A stretch of 64,000 nucleotides of DNA from Proteobacteria bacterium ST_bin11 (GTDB lineage: Bacteria > Pseudomonadota > Gammaproteobacteria > Methylococcales > Methylomonadaceae), in the NCBI GenBank assembly GCA_002083615.1, contig MSXO01000067.1, positions 1-64,000 of the forward strand, written 5' to 3'. The notes beneath the pieces are model-generated. The model had not been told where the DNA came from. It saw only the letters and a program-made list of their open reading frames with translations, and did not search any database. Below, piece after piece: positions 1-9,137 of the stretch; positions within the stretch are counted from its first letter, which is position 1, and every line of letters starts with the position of its first letter. A program made the position numbers and the translations under genes.

Positions 1-68
1 CGGCTTTCCCTACCCCTATCGATTTTGAGGATGCGAGAGGAATTCAGCTGAAGCAGCATGCTAATTAG
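1..68 (+). CDS. Possible 3' end of an unidentified gene
   Basis: A frame open from the window edge ends at a TAG at 66-68, giving about 21 residues that finish with LKQHAN. It looks protein-like, with acidic and hydrophobic residues mixed, but it is too short to assign. It could equally be chance reading in an intergenic region. No terminator hairpin is obvious after it. Confidence 0.25.
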   Translation, partial: AFPTPIDFEDARGIQLKQHAN

Positions 69-220
69 GGCACGTTTAAAGTCTAAAGAACGTGTCTGTG
101 CGTTAGCGAACTTAGCTTGCTTAAGCGCGCCAGAATAGAGAAAATGCAGCCAAGCGATAAAAACAACAATAACTTGGCTATCGGAAAAGTTCATGCGCCC
201 TTGGCGCAGCACCTAGTACG

Positions 221-2077
221 ATGGTTGCGACTGGAATCCGCAGCATGCGCAAAACACATCCCTTCATCGAACACCTTTCCAGCAAAGCATTTTTTCGTCC
301 GCCTGCCCGCCGCCCGATAAGACAGCTACTCAATACCAAACTGTCGTTCAACCCTATCCAATTATTTGCCATACCGCAGTTCGATGCAGAGACCGAACGA
401 CAATTTTGGGAAGAGCGTTATCTGGTATTGCTGAGCCCTTTAAAATGGGCTTTGGGCTTGGGTGCTGCCACATTCCTAGCCTATATTCTGCTGGATGTGC
501 AAATTGGCACTACGTCAAACACCGAAGCGTTTTTAAGATTACTCATCGTTGTGGTGCTTCTGGGCTTATTCAGGTATCTGCATGTCGACCTGAAAGCGGT
601 GGATAAAATCAACACTATCGCCAAACTCAGCGCTGGGCTCTCCGCAGCCAATTTAATCGCAGTCTTGTTATTCGACGGCAATCCCGACTACTACACGGAA
701 ACCTGGCCGGCCTTGCTGCCCATGTATTTTTTCAGCTACGGACAAATGTTCATGTCATTGCGGGCAACGATAGGCTTTGGCTGGAGCACCGCGATTGCCA
801 TGCCGCTGGCAGGCTATTGGCTTGGCCTAACCACGACAGATTTGATTCCATCTGTCTTGAACCTCTGCATCGTCAACATCTTTGGCGTGTGTACCCGTTG
901 CCAACTGGAGGCTTACGCCCGCAACTCGTTCCGCGAAAAACGCAATGCCCAACTCAGCGCCGAAGACAAAACCCGCTTTCTCCATCAAATGGGCCACAAT
1001 CTGCGCCAACCCTTGCAAGCCCTGGCCTGCTACGCTGCCGTGTTAAACACCCAACAAACCAACCCGTCGGCTAATAGTGCGGCGTTTATGGTCAACCGCA
1101 TGGGTTTAGTGATTGACGAGTTGAACGCGGCCTTTAATCACGTATTGGATATCTCCAATCTGGAAACTGGCCGACAGATTCCGCAGCCAAGCGCCATCGA
1201 TCTGAATGCGCTGCTCACCGGCTTGGAAAATCAATATGCCCCGCAAGCCGCTAAGCGCGGCATCCGGCTTAAAGTGGTGTTGCGCAGCCAACAGCCTTAC
1301 AACATACGCAGCGATATAAACATCTTGCGGCAAATCCTCGGTAACTTGCTCGACAACGCGATCAAATATACCGAAAACGGCTGGATATTAATCTCGGCAG
1401 TCAAAACCAATCCCCAATTCCTGACGCTGCACGTCTGCGATAGCGGTCCAGGAATTGCCGACGATATGCGCGAACAGGTCTTCAAAGAATTCGTCCGCAA
1501 TCAACGCCGCCAGAACGATAATATGGTACCCGGCCTAGGCATAGGCTTGGCTTACGTGGCCGCTGCGGTTAAATGCTTGCCGGAACACAGACTGACTTTG
1601 GTATCTGGTGCGCGTTTTGGTTGCGACTTTCAAATCCAGCTACCGATAGCCGAGCCGATGCTGACAATAAAAGACGGTTTGGAGATAGACAGCGATTTCT
1701 CCGACTATTTTGTGATGGTAGTGGACGACGACGCTGAGGTATTACAAGCCATCGCCAAGCAACTCAGAGCGTGGGGTTGCCTGGTATACGACGCGGCGTC
1801 ACTGACGGAAACCGCAGAGCTCCTAGCCGAAATTGATAGAGATCCGGATTTATTGATCACCGATTTTTACCTGGGCAACCGCGAAACCGCCCACGACATT
1901 ATCGGCACCGTTCACGCTGCCTGCGGACCAGTGCCGACCATGATCCTCTCCGCCCGCGCCATCTCCGATCACGAAAAAACCCTGTTACCGGATTACACCA
2001 CCATCCTACGTAAACCTGCCGGCACCAAAACGCTCATGGAAGCGATGGCTAAAACCATGCATCTAACCAAGTCGTGA
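221..2077 (+). CDS. Membrane-bound hybrid histidine kinase with C-terminal receiver
   Basis: A sensor kinase that should autophosphorylate and pass phosphate to its own receiver. Residues about 70-225 hold five or six hydrophobic segments, an integral membrane sensor with no recognisable ligand domain. The HisKA box has the phospho-acceptor H259 (GHNLRQPLQAL). The ATPase part shows the N box (NLLDNAIKY, near 375), G1 (DSGPGI, 407) and G2 (GLGIGL, 438). The receiver (about 495-610) has the acidic triplet near 502, phospho-acceptor D548 and K598. The start is uncertain: ATG 221 and ATG 245 are both possible and neither has a clear ribosome site. The convergent response regulator at 2234-2908 is a plausible partner. 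Confidence 0.85.
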   Translation: MVATGIRSMRKTHPFIEHLSSKAFFRPPARRPIRQLLNTKLSFNPIQLFAIPQFDAETERQFWEERYLVLLSPLKWALGLGAATFLAYILLDVQIGTTSNTEAFLRLLIVVVLLGLFRYLHVDLKAVDKINTIAKLSAGLSAANLIAVLLFDGNPDYYTETWPALLPMYFFSYGQMFMSLRATIGFGWSTAIAMPLAGYWLGLTTTDLIPSVLNLCIVNIFGVCTRCQLEAYARNSFREKRNAQLSAEDKTRFLHQMGHNLRQPLQALACYAAVLNTQQTNPSANSAAFMVNRMGLVIDELNAAFNHVLDISNLETGRQIPQPSAIDLNALLTGLENQYAPQAAKRGIRLKVVLRSQQPYNIRSDINILRQILGNLLDNAIKYTENGWILISAVKTNPQFLTLHVCDSGPGIADDMREQVFKEFVRNQRRQNDNMVPGLGIGLAYVAAAVKCLPEHRLTLVSGARFGCDFQIQLPIAEPMLTIKDGLEIDSDFSDYFVMVVDDDAEVLQAIAKQLRAWGCLVYDAASLTETAELLAEIDRDPDLLITDFYLGNRETAHDIIGTVHAACGPVPTMILSARAISDHEKTLLPDYTTILRKPAGTKTLMEAMAKTMHLTKS

Positions 2078-2140
2078 AGCACAGCCGGCAACGGAAACCC
2101 GCCTATTGCCTAATGGCTACCAGATTTGGCACCGAGAATT

Positions 2141-2212
2141 CCCCGCTTTGAAAAAGAGGGGCCAGGGGAGATTTTCTATGTACCCTCTAGATCGGCTTTT
2201 TTCAAAGGGGCA
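2141..2212. repeat. Dispersed C-rich/G-rich repeat, copy 1
   Basis: Two inverted modules of the type CCCC-n-TTTGAAAAAGAGGGG followed by CAGGGGAGATTTT fill the gap between two convergent genes. A related copy in the same arrangement lies at 24631-24717. The paired arms would fold as hairpins and could act as a bidirectional terminator here. It looks like a non-autonomous short repeat; nothing coding is seen in it. Confidence 0.6.
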
Positions 2213-2233
2213 GGCGCCTCGCCTTATTAGTGG

Positions 2234-2908
2234 TCAATTCCCTACCCCCGGCTTCCCAAACACAATTCCCTGCTCAAACACCTTCACCAACAACTCAGTA
2301 CGCTTAGCTACCCCAAATTTTTGATAAATCACGCGCAAGTGATTACGAACGTTTTGGTCTCCCACTCCGAGGTGACGGGCAATCTGCTTATTGCCAATCC
2401 CTTGCACCAACCAAGTTAGCACCTCAAACTGTTTTGGCGTTAGCCCTAAACTGGCCGGATCAGATACCTTAGTTACATCTGATATTGTCACGGCTTGCAA
2501 ACCACCAACAGGCTGCGGCCCAACCGCAGATGCCGGCAAATACACCTTACCGGCCAACACATCCCGCAACGCATCGACAAAGGCCTGCCGAGATACGGAT
2601 TTGACGATAAACCCCATCGCTCCCAGACGCAGTGCCTGAAATACCAACTCCCTATCGTCCACCCCGGAAAACATCACCACACACAAATCCGGAAACATCT
2701 CTTTCATTTCCGCCAAACCTGCCAACCCATCTTTGCCGGGAAGTTGCACATCCAACATAACCAGGTTCAACGGCGTTTGTTTAGCCAACACCAAGCCATC
2801 GTCAAAAGTCTCCGATTCGAACACATTGAGTTGAGGGATGATTTGTTTCAACAAACACGCCACGCCCTCGCGGGCACAGAAATGGTCATCTATGAGGAGG
2901 ATGTTCAT
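2234..2908 (-). CDS. NarL/FixJ-family response regulator
   Basis: A two-domain transcription regulator of 224 residues. The receiver (1-120) has the acidic pair D7/D8, phospho-acceptor D53 in MLDVQLPG and K103. A LuxR-type helix-turn-helix (about 155-215) follows, with LTPKQFEVLTWLVQGIGNKQ and a VRNHLRVIYQKF recognition segment. It is convergent with the hybrid kinase at 221-2077 and may be phosphorylated by it. Upstream, toward 2950-3040, are two palindromes that could be operators shared with the divergent lipoprotein gene. Target genes cannot be told from sequence. Confidence 0.9.
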   Translation of the reverse strand: MNILLIDDHFCAREGVACLLKQIIPQLNVFESETFDDGLVLAKQTPLNLVMLDVQLPGKDGLAGLAEMKEMFPDLCVVMFSGVDDRELVFQALRLGAMGFIVKSVSRQAFVDALRDVLAGKVYLPASAVGPQPVGGLQAVTISDVTKVSDPASLGLTPKQFEVLTWLVQGIGNKQIARHLGVGDQNVRNHLRVIYQKFGVAKRTELLVKVFEQGIVFGKPGVGN

Positions 2909-2972
2909 ATATCGATTGCCTACCGAATATCAGGTGTTTCCCGATTGTAACTCCGAACAGTCGAATAATTAG

Positions 2973-2990
2973 CCAGTACATTTGTACTGG
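2973..2990. promoter_or_regulatory. Palindrome, possible operator
   Basis: Eight-base perfect arms CCAGTACA and TGTACTGG are separated by TT, lying between a divergent response-regulator gene (start 2908) and a lipoprotein gene (start 3094). The symmetry fits a dimeric DNA-binding protein. The link to the adjacent regulator is inferred. Confidence 0.4.
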
Positions 2991-3020
2991 TACGAAAAGA
3001 ATATAGATAAATAAGGCTGA

Positions 3021-3040
3021 TTGTTTGACAATTCAAACAA
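3021..3040. promoter_or_regulatory. Second palindrome, possible operator
   Basis: Arms TTGTTTGA and TCAAACAA flank CAAT, about 30 bases from the first palindrome and 54 bases before the lipoprotein start. The sequence differs from the first palindrome, so a different protein, or no protein, may bind. Confidence 0.3.
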
Positions 3041-3093
3041 CGCTGCCAAATTAAGACAACTATTCATAAATATAAAAATATTACGGAGATTTT

Positions 3094-4317
3094 ATGACAA
3101 CAAAAATAATTTTCATCTTAACGGCCCCGTTTATTATCTCCAGCTGCTCTAGTATTAATAGAAATTTTTCTAATCTATTATTTCCACCCTATCCTAACTC
3201 AGATCAGCGCCAAGGAGAAGATACAATTGCATATGTAACACAAGACAAAAACTGTAATGCACTAGTTGATGAGTCTGGTAATCCTATAACGACTAATAAC
3301 GCTGCTCTCGCTAGTGCAGCTGCTGAATTTTTTGTAAAAGAGACTGAAAAATTTTTCCAAGAAGAAGCAAAACGCTACACGGCGACCTATTCTGCAAGTG
3401 CGATTGGTGGATATTTCTCTTGCACAGGTGAAGATATAAATTTAAAAAAAATAACCCTACATCGACGAACGGAACGCTATCATTCCGACGAATTCCCGGC
3501 AATGGAATTAGACTTAGATGTTGTTAACCAGCCAGATAATATGGCATTCCAGATATTACCTAGAAAGATAGCATTAAGACAATCAAAAGCTAAAGTTGCA
3601 GCAATAGACATCACAAGACCTTTTGGATTTGACATATTGGCACCATGGACAATATTTCAAACATTCTCAGGAGCTGGTAGTTTTAATTCCCTAGATGATT
3701 TCGGAAAAGGCCTGTCTGGATTTAGTCCGTTGCGACCAAGTAAAGTAGACCTATTCGTGGATATAAAGTTAATTGGCGTTTGGATTGATAAGGATCAAAA
3801 AGGACATACTGATGAAATAGCATCAAGGACGCTACAGGTACCAGGCGTAGAAATTGGCAGCTGTATAAACTTTCAGGCCCCAAAAAGCTATAAAAACACA
3901 TCAGAATCCCAGCTATCCGATCTTAATAAAAAATTAACAAAACTCAGCCAAGAAAAAGATGTTTCTAATGACCAAAAAACTCAAGAAATAAACAACTTAA
4001 TACTTGAAACAAATTTGTTAATTGATGAAGATAAACAATTATTTGCACAACAAGATAACTGCGTGGATGAGCAAACAGAAACAGTTAACTCAGGATATTT
4101 GAGTGAATGGAAAAGAGAGTTGTTTTTAAGAGTCCCAAGATCTTATCGTTTCCCACATGGAAAATCGCCTACGACAGACCGGAGTTATGGCAACTATATT
4201 GTAACAGTTTCCGTGAAAGAGGTAGACAACTTCGGTGAGCGAATTATGAATATTTCTGACACCATTAAGCAGAATGATACATCTATAATAAAAGCCATAC
4301 AATCCATCGGGGAGTAA
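3094..4317 (+). CDS. Putative outer-membrane or periplasmic lipoprotein, unknown function
   Basis: A 407-residue protein I do not recognise. The N-terminus is a lipoprotein signal: basic start, hydrophobic stretch, then IISSC with the lipidation cysteine at 18. The body is mixed alpha/beta, with a lysine- and glutamine-rich coiled-coil-like stretch near 270-310 and several cysteines (for example near 110, 267 and 328) that could form disulfides. GGAG before the ATG gives a good ribosome site. Composition is visibly AT-rich, unlike the genes to its right, suggesting acquisition. It precedes a secreted protease gene by 40 bases on the same strand, so co-transcription is likely. Confidence 0.75.
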   Translation: MTTKIIFILTAPFIISSCSSINRNFSNLLFPPYPNSDQRQGEDTIAYVTQDKNCNALVDESGNPITTNNAALASAAAEFFVKETEKFFQEEAKRYTATYSASAIGGYFSCTGEDINLKKITLHRRTERYHSDEFPAMELDLDVVNQPDNMAFQILPRKIALRQSKAKVAAIDITRPFGFDILAPWTIFQTFSGAGSFNSLDDFGKGLSGFSPLRPSKVDLFVDIKLIGVWIDKDQKGHTDEIASRTLQVPGVEIGSCINFQAPKSYKNTSESQLSDLNKKLTKLSQEKDVSNDQKTQEINNLILETNLLIDEDKQLFAQQDNCVDEQTETVNSGYLSEWKRELFLRVPRSYRFPHGKSPTTDRSYGNYIVTVSVKEVDNFGERIMNISDTIKQNDTSIIKAIQSIGE

Positions 4318-4357
4318 TTTTAGAATTAGCCACCCCACCAATAAAAAGGAAGTAAAT

Positions 4358-5785
4358 ATGAGAATAGCTATATTTAAAGTATTTTTATTTAAAATTGCCA
4401 TTTTTTCTAATAAAATCTGCTTAGCAATAGGCATAGGTAACATCAACAATAAAACAGCTGACGAACAAATTACAACACAGCTAGCAACAGAGTCATGCAA
4501 TAATTTCATAGAATCAAAAAATATATCAAACAATCAAAAAGAACCGGAGTTTGTAATAGGAGAGGTAATTGTCAAATTTAAAAATTTTTATGAATTGACT
4601 GATCTTTCTATCAATAACTTAAAAATAAAATCTTTGAGAAATAGCGTTGTAAATTTAATTGATTCAGGGAGGATATTACCTGGAGGCCAACGGGTTTTTA
4701 AGCTTAACCTAGGGGATATTTTACTTCAGAATACTGAAAAAAATGCTTTAAAAAGAGCCACCTTAGAAGCAGTTGACAGACTTAATAAACTACCAGAAGT
4801 TGAATACGCAGAAACAAATGATATTCTCCACGCTTTTTTACTACCGAATGATGCGTGCTATCAACAAAACATACAATGGAGCATGCGAAATCAAGAAGAC
4901 ATTCCGGGGGGAATAAATATGCCTAAGGCTTGGGATTCTTGGATTAACGGAGGCCAAAATGTAATCGTTGCAGTTGTAGATACTGGTATAGTTAAAAAAC
5001 ATTCTGATATTGATATATCTCGACTTATGCCTGGAATGAACTTCGTCCGCGCTGAAACTGGGGCAGATGATGGAAATGGTCGCCCTGGAGCTATTGATAG
5101 CGGGATTGGCACAGATTTTCATGGTACGCACGTAGCTTCTGTTATTGGGGCGGTTATTACCAATAACAACCACGGGATGGCTGGCATTAATCCAAGCGTC
5201 CGTATATTACCTTTAAAAGTACTAGGTGATCAAGGCAAAGGTAATATTGAAGATATTTCAAGTGCACTACGATATGCAACATCGCAAGTCAAAGTAATTA
5301 ACTTGAGTCTCGGCGGATTTGGGCAATGCAAAAAAACCTTACAGGACGCTATCAATAAAGCTTTTAAAGAAGATGTATTAATTGTGGTAGCAGCTGGTAA
5401 CGAGGCACAAGATGCCAAAGACTACCAACCTGCCAATTGCAATAATGTTTTGACTGTTGCCGCTAGTGGACCTACAGGGGAATTAGCTGATCATTATTCA
5501 AATTACGGTCAGATAGTTGATATTTTGGCACCTGGCGGTGACAAAAGACAGCCAGGAGGCGGGATTATTGGTGCTATTGATAATGATAATTTTGCTGTAT
5601 ATCAAGGAACATCTATGGCTGCCCCTCATGTCGCTGGAGTCGCTGCATTTATAAAATCAAAACATCCGCACCTCAATAGCTCAGAAATTGAAACTAAAAT
5701 TAAAGAAAAGGCTATACCCCGTACAAAGCTGCAGTGTTCAAATAAACCTTGCGGTGTCGGTTTATTAAATGCGGATATACCTTAA
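4358..5785 (+). CDS. Secreted subtilisin-like serine protease (S8 family)
   Basis: A 475-residue protease with an N-terminal hydrophobic export segment (about 1-25). A region resembling an I9 propeptide ends near 155 (VIVKFK followed by LPEVEYAETN). The catalytic domain has D208 (VAVVDTG), H255 (HGTHVAS), oxyanion N348 (AAGNEA) and nucleophile S419 (QGTSMAAPHVAG), so it looks active. The ribosome site AAAGGAAG precedes the ATG well. AT-rich composition matches the upstream lipoprotein gene. It probably acts in the periplasm or outside the cell after removing its own propeptide; the substrate is unknown. Confidence 0.93.
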   Translation: MRIAIFKVFLFKIAIFSNKICLAIGIGNINNKTADEQITTQLATESCNNFIESKNISNNQKEPEFVIGEVIVKFKNFYELTDLSINNLKIKSLRNSVVNLIDSGRILPGGQRVFKLNLGDILLQNTEKNALKRATLEAVDRLNKLPEVEYAETNDILHAFLLPNDACYQQNIQWSMRNQEDIPGGINMPKAWDSWINGGQNVIVAVVDTGIVKKHSDIDISRLMPGMNFVRAETGADDGNGRPGAIDSGIGTDFHGTHVASVIGAVITNNNHGMAGINPSVRILPLKVLGDQGKGNIEDISSALRYATSQVKVINLSLGGFGQCKKTLQDAINKAFKEDVLIVVAAGNEAQDAKDYQPANCNNVLTVAASGPTGELADHYSNYGQIVDILAPGGDKRQPGGGIIGAIDNDNFAVYQGTSMAAPHVAGVAAFIKSKHPHLNSSEIETKIKEKAIPRTKLQCSNKPCGVGLLNADIP

Positions 5786-5800
5786 TTATTGACTTTTATC

Positions 5801-5933
5801 GGGACGAGATTATTTCTCTGGTTCCCACGGTCCTCCGTGGGAATTCAGACTGTTTGACAATGCTCTAAGTCATACGTCTATAAAATAGGCGTTACGCATT
5901 CTCACGCGGGAGCGCAGGAACGAGATCATTCTA
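5801..5933. repeat. Repeat remnants in a non-coding stretch
   Basis: The gap 5786-6170 holds no convincing gene. It has a perfect 9-base-arm hairpin (TTCCCACGG / CCGTGGGAA, 5822-5843), then a stretch ending CACGCGGGAGCGCAGGAACGAGAT (split as 5902-5925) that is repeated with changes at about 7630-7670. The TTCCCACG...CGTGGGAA theme also occurs after mxaF at 51684-51778. These look like dispersed REP-type elements. Confidence 0.5.
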
Positions 5934-6170
5934 TACCGAAATATTACGTGTTATTTCATCGGAATCAACTTCACCAATTTTAGTTTCTTCTGGAAATAGC
6001 GTTATCGACTCCGGCGCACATAGTGGTAACACAAACATTAACTTTAGAAGTTGTTGCACACCGAATGTCGTTCGAAGCTGGAGTTTATGGAGGCAATCTT
6101 AACTCTTGGGACTAGAAAACTTCCCGACTGATAAAAATTGAACAACTTTACTAAGAAAAAGGACAATTTT

Positions 6171-7028
6171 ATGTCAAAAAAAGCCGCATTTATAACAATA
6201 CACGGAATGGGAACAACGGAGCCAAATTATAATAAGGATATCGTCAAAGAAATAAAAGATAGGCTTGGAACAAAGTTCGATGATTTGCATGTTGGCAAAG
6301 TTTATTATCAGGACATTCTACAAGACAATGAAAATCGAGTATGGGAGTTAGTAGCGAATAAAGTTAAATGGGATGGATTACGGAAGTTTATGCTATTTGG
6401 ATTTGCAGATGCTGCCGGCCTTGAAAACGGCAAAGAGGCCAACGACAGCGTATATTCGCAAGCTCAACTGAGAATAGCCAAAGAACTTTTAATTGCCAGG
6501 AAAGCGATGAATGGTGACGGACCTGTGGTTATTATTGCGCAATCACTGGGTACTCAAGTCGTTTCGTGCTATTTCTGGGATGCTGTTATATCAGCAAATA
6601 CTCCGAATAAAGTAAAAGTTGGTATATGGCAAGACGGTAATAATTTTGGAAAAAATATTAATAATGGCCAAGATTTGACAAATGATGAAATAAACTTTAT
6701 CCGCGGAAACTCTTTGCATACTTTATTCACAACTGGCTGCAATATACCCATGTTCGTTGCGGCACATGCCACTGACAAAATAGAACCGATAAAACCAAAC
6801 AATTTTTTCAAATGGGAAAACTATTATGATAAAGATGACGTTTTAGGTTGGCCGTTATCGGATTTATCAGATAATTATAAAAGCACAGTAAAAGACCATC
6901 AAATTAATGCAGGCGGCGGCGTGATCGGTTGGCTAGTAAAGAGCTGGAATCCCTGGTCTCATGGGCAATATTGGGGGGATAACGACGTATTAGATCCTTT
7001 AGAAGAAATACTAAGGTCATTAGTATAA
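6171..7028 (+). CDS. Alpha/beta-hydrolase-like protein, unknown substrate
   Basis: A 285-residue cytosolic protein with the layout of a lipase or esterase: HGMGTTE near residue 11 is an oxyanion-type HG motif, and IIAQSLGTQV contains a nucleophile elbow (A-x-S-x-G) at S125. A late histidine (for example in DHQIN or SHGQYW) could complete the triad. ATG 6171 is chosen over the upstream in-frame ATG at 6138 because AAAAAGGACAA lies just before it. It is AT-rich like its upstream neighbours. Function could be hydrolysis of a lipid or ester; a non-enzymatic role cannot be excluded. Confidence 0.7.
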   Translation: MSKKAAFITIHGMGTTEPNYNKDIVKEIKDRLGTKFDDLHVGKVYYQDILQDNENRVWELVANKVKWDGLRKFMLFGFADAAGLENGKEANDSVYSQAQLRIAKELLIARKAMNGDGPVVIIAQSLGTQVVSCYFWDAVISANTPNKVKVGIWQDGNNFGKNINNGQDLTNDEINFIRGNSLHTLFTTGCNIPMFVAAHATDKIEPIKPNNFFKWENYYDKDDVLGWPLSDLSDNYKSTVKDHQINAGGGVIGWLVKSWNPWSHGQYWGDNDVLDPLEEILRSLV

Positions 7029-7055
7029 GTACTAAGAAAATATTCATGCTATGCA

Positions 7056-7659
7056 TTGCATAAGAAAATAAAGAACATGAAGATATTATATTTTTTAGCT
7101 CTAACTTTAATTATTTCATTTCCGACTTTAGTAAAGGAGCTAACATGTGCCGAAGAAAAACATGTATCAAAAAACTTCAATGATCAATTTAGTAAATTAA
7201 GAAAATCGGAAAAATATTTATCTAAAAAAAACGTAAAAAATGTCATTCGCCCTTTAGCAGGTTGGTGAAAAACGCTTTTATACAACCAATCGACCCTATA
7301 TCCAGTACCACCAGGTTGGCTTTGACACTAAATAAAGATCTCTTCGAGCTGAATTAGTGACCAGAATATGGTTTTTCACCAACCTGTTAGCGCCGGATTT
7401 TAAAATTGACACACCATCTTGTCAGGGCTATACGAAGCAAGTACTAAAGCTTGCAGCGCAAGTTATCAGTGAAAAAAGCGAACAGATAATACCCATACTT
7501 AGCCAAATATATTGCCGGAAGCATGGCCAATTCGAAAGAAACTTTGCAGCAATGTCCGCAGCAGACAATGAGAAAATAGCAGTCAAAAATGCATTTAATA
7601 TCTTAAAAATGAAACCAGTAGCATGTGGATACTACGCATTCCCACACAGGAGCGTATGA
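7056..7659 (+). pseudogene. Small exported protein gene interrupted by a MITE
   Basis: The left part (7056-7256; ATG 7056 or 7077) encodes a signal peptide (MKILYFLALTLIISF) and a lysine-rich stretch ending NVIRPL. A 129-bp element then interrupts it, giving an early TGA at 7266-7268. The right part resumes at 7387 as LAPDFKIDTPSCQGYTKQV and runs to TGA 7657-7659. Removing the element plus one TTAG copy joins both parts in one frame through the shared Leu codon. The restored protein would be about 155-160 residues with several cysteines, function unknown. Its last residues lie in a dispersed repeat, so the original 3' end may also be lost. Confidence 0.7.
7258..7386. mobile_element. MITE, 129 bp, 16-bp perfect terminal inverted repeats, TTAG target duplication
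   Basis: The left end CAGGTTGGTGAAAAAC (7258-7273) and right end GTTTTTCACCAACCTG (7371-7386) are exact reverse complements. TTAG occurs directly outside both ends (7254-7257 and 7387-7390), the expected target-site duplication. The interior is too short to code a transposase, so it must have been moved by an element elsewhere. It splits the gene at 7056-7659. Confidence 0.8.
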
Positions 7660-7709
7660 ACGAGATGTGCGGTAATATCCGTACATTATAAATAGATGAA
7701 GGATAAGCC

Positions 7710-9137
7710 ATGACCATCACCCTAGGCCCCATCATCGGCCACACCACCGACACTTCAGTCAAAATCTGGATACGCGGCGCGAAAGGTCCTAATCATGCCA
7801 GTCGCGAGTTTTGTTACGGTGCTTTTGATTTATACGATGGCGCCAAATTGGTCGCGTCGAAATATTGCTTTTTAAAGGACTATTACGATTTTACCGGAGT
7901 AGTGAAATTTGATGGCTTAAAAGCCAATACGGCTTATCGACTAGAATGCGGGCTGGTTTATAAGCGTGACGCACAAGCGCCGGCTACCGATGTTTTGGTG
8001 CAGGGCCCAGTCGTGAATAACGCCGAAAAAGTCGGCACGACTTTTAAAACTCACCGGCCCAGTAACGATACCACGCTGAATTTTGTGTTCGGTTCCTGCC
8101 GATATTTGTATTGGGACAATTTTGTTTTGAATGACGCGGAAAAAGGCGACAAGACCTTCCGTTCCATTTTCACTCAGCATCAAAAAAATCCGCTGGATTT
8201 CTTTTTAGCGGTTGGTGATCAGGTATATGCCGACCCCTTGAACAAGTTGCACGAATATTCCAACTTCGACGAGCTATGCGAGATTTATCGGAAGTCGTTC
8301 AAGTTGGCCAATATCCGCGAATTAATGAGTTGCGTGCCCACTTACATGATTCTGGACGATCATGAAATTCGCAACGACTGGTCGAAAAACCAGATGCGCG
8401 CCGAAAACAGCGGTTTTTTCGCGACCCGGATGCGGGCTTATGCATCTTATCAGCACCTGCATAACCCTGACACCCCCAATGGCCAGTTCTGGTACTACTT
8501 TGAGAAGGGGCCGTTTCCGTTTTTTGTAATGGATACCCGCACGTTACGGATTAGCGAAGCCACCAGTATCGAAGGTAAAACCATGCTCGGCCGCGAGCAA
8601 CTCAATGAATTTTTGGAGTGGTTGCATCAACACCGCAATGCGCCAGTAAAATTTGTGGTATCCAGCGTGCCCTTCTTCCCAGACCCGAAGCCGGCCAAAG
8701 GCAGTGAGGACAAATGGGCTGGTTTTAATGACGAACGCAGTATGATCCTAGAATTCATCCGCGTGGAAGGCATTAGTGACGTGGTGTTTTTATCCGGCGA
8801 CGTGCATAACTCCAGTTTCGCCCGGATGCGCTGCTACCAGGATCCGCAATTTCTGCTGACCTCACTGGTATCATCGCCGTTTTATTGGCCCTATCCGCAC
8901 GAAAGCAAAAGCGACTTTTACGGCGGCAAGACCCTGGAATTCATGCAGTGGTCAGACCTTACCCGCCGCTTGCGCGACCGCATTGAATACCGCTATGAAG
9001 GCGAAGGCTTTATCGGCGACGAGAGCTTCACCCGGGTGTCGGTGGATATTGGTAAGGGTAAGCCTTGGTGTAGCGCGGAGATTTTCGATCGGAAAGGTCA
9101 ATTGTTTCGTCAATATTCCAACGCGTTTTTGTTTTAG
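7710..9137 (+). CDS. PhoD-like metallophosphoesterase (alkaline phosphatase D family)
   Basis: A 475-residue protein with an N-terminal beta-rich domain (GPIIGHTTDTSVKIWIRG) and a metallophosphatase core: FVFGSCRYLYW, AVGDQVYADP, ILDDHEIRNDW and FLSGDVHNSSF supply the metal-binding Asp, His and Asn residues. No signal peptide is visible, unlike classical secreted PhoD, so it may be cytoplasmic or exported by another route. The ribosome site GAAGGATAA precedes the ATG. Composition returns to the GC-richer genome norm, so it probably lies outside the AT-rich segment. It likely hydrolyses phosphodiesters or phosphomonoesters; the natural substrate is not evident. Confidence 0.88.
   Translation: MTITLGPIIGHTTDTSVKIWIRGAKGPNHASREFCYGAFDLYDGAKLVASKYCFLKDYYDFTGVVKFDGLKANTAYRLECGLVYKRDAQAPATDVLVQGPVVNNAEKVGTTFKTHRPSNDTTLNFVFGSCRYLYWDNFVLNDAEKGDKTFRSIFTQHQKNPLDFFLAVGDQVYADPLNKLHEYSNFDELCEIYRKSFKLANIRELMSCVPTYMILDDHEIRNDWSKNQMRAENSGFFATRMRAYASYQHLHNPDTPNGQFWYYFEKGPFPFFVMDTRTLRISEATSIEGKTMLGREQLNEFLEWLHQHRNAPVKFVVSSVPFFPDPKPAKGSEDKWAGFNDERSMILEFIRVEGISDVVFLSGDVHNSSFARMRCYQDPQFLLTSLVSSPFYWPYPHESKSDFYGGKTLEFMQWSDLTRRLRDRIEYRYEGEGFIGDESFTRVSVDIGKGKPWCSAEIFDRKGQLFRQYSNAFLF

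Noticed and set aside
117..320. Separate small gene before the hybrid kinase
   Set aside because: It overlaps the kinase frame, has no ribosome site and no recognisable domain.
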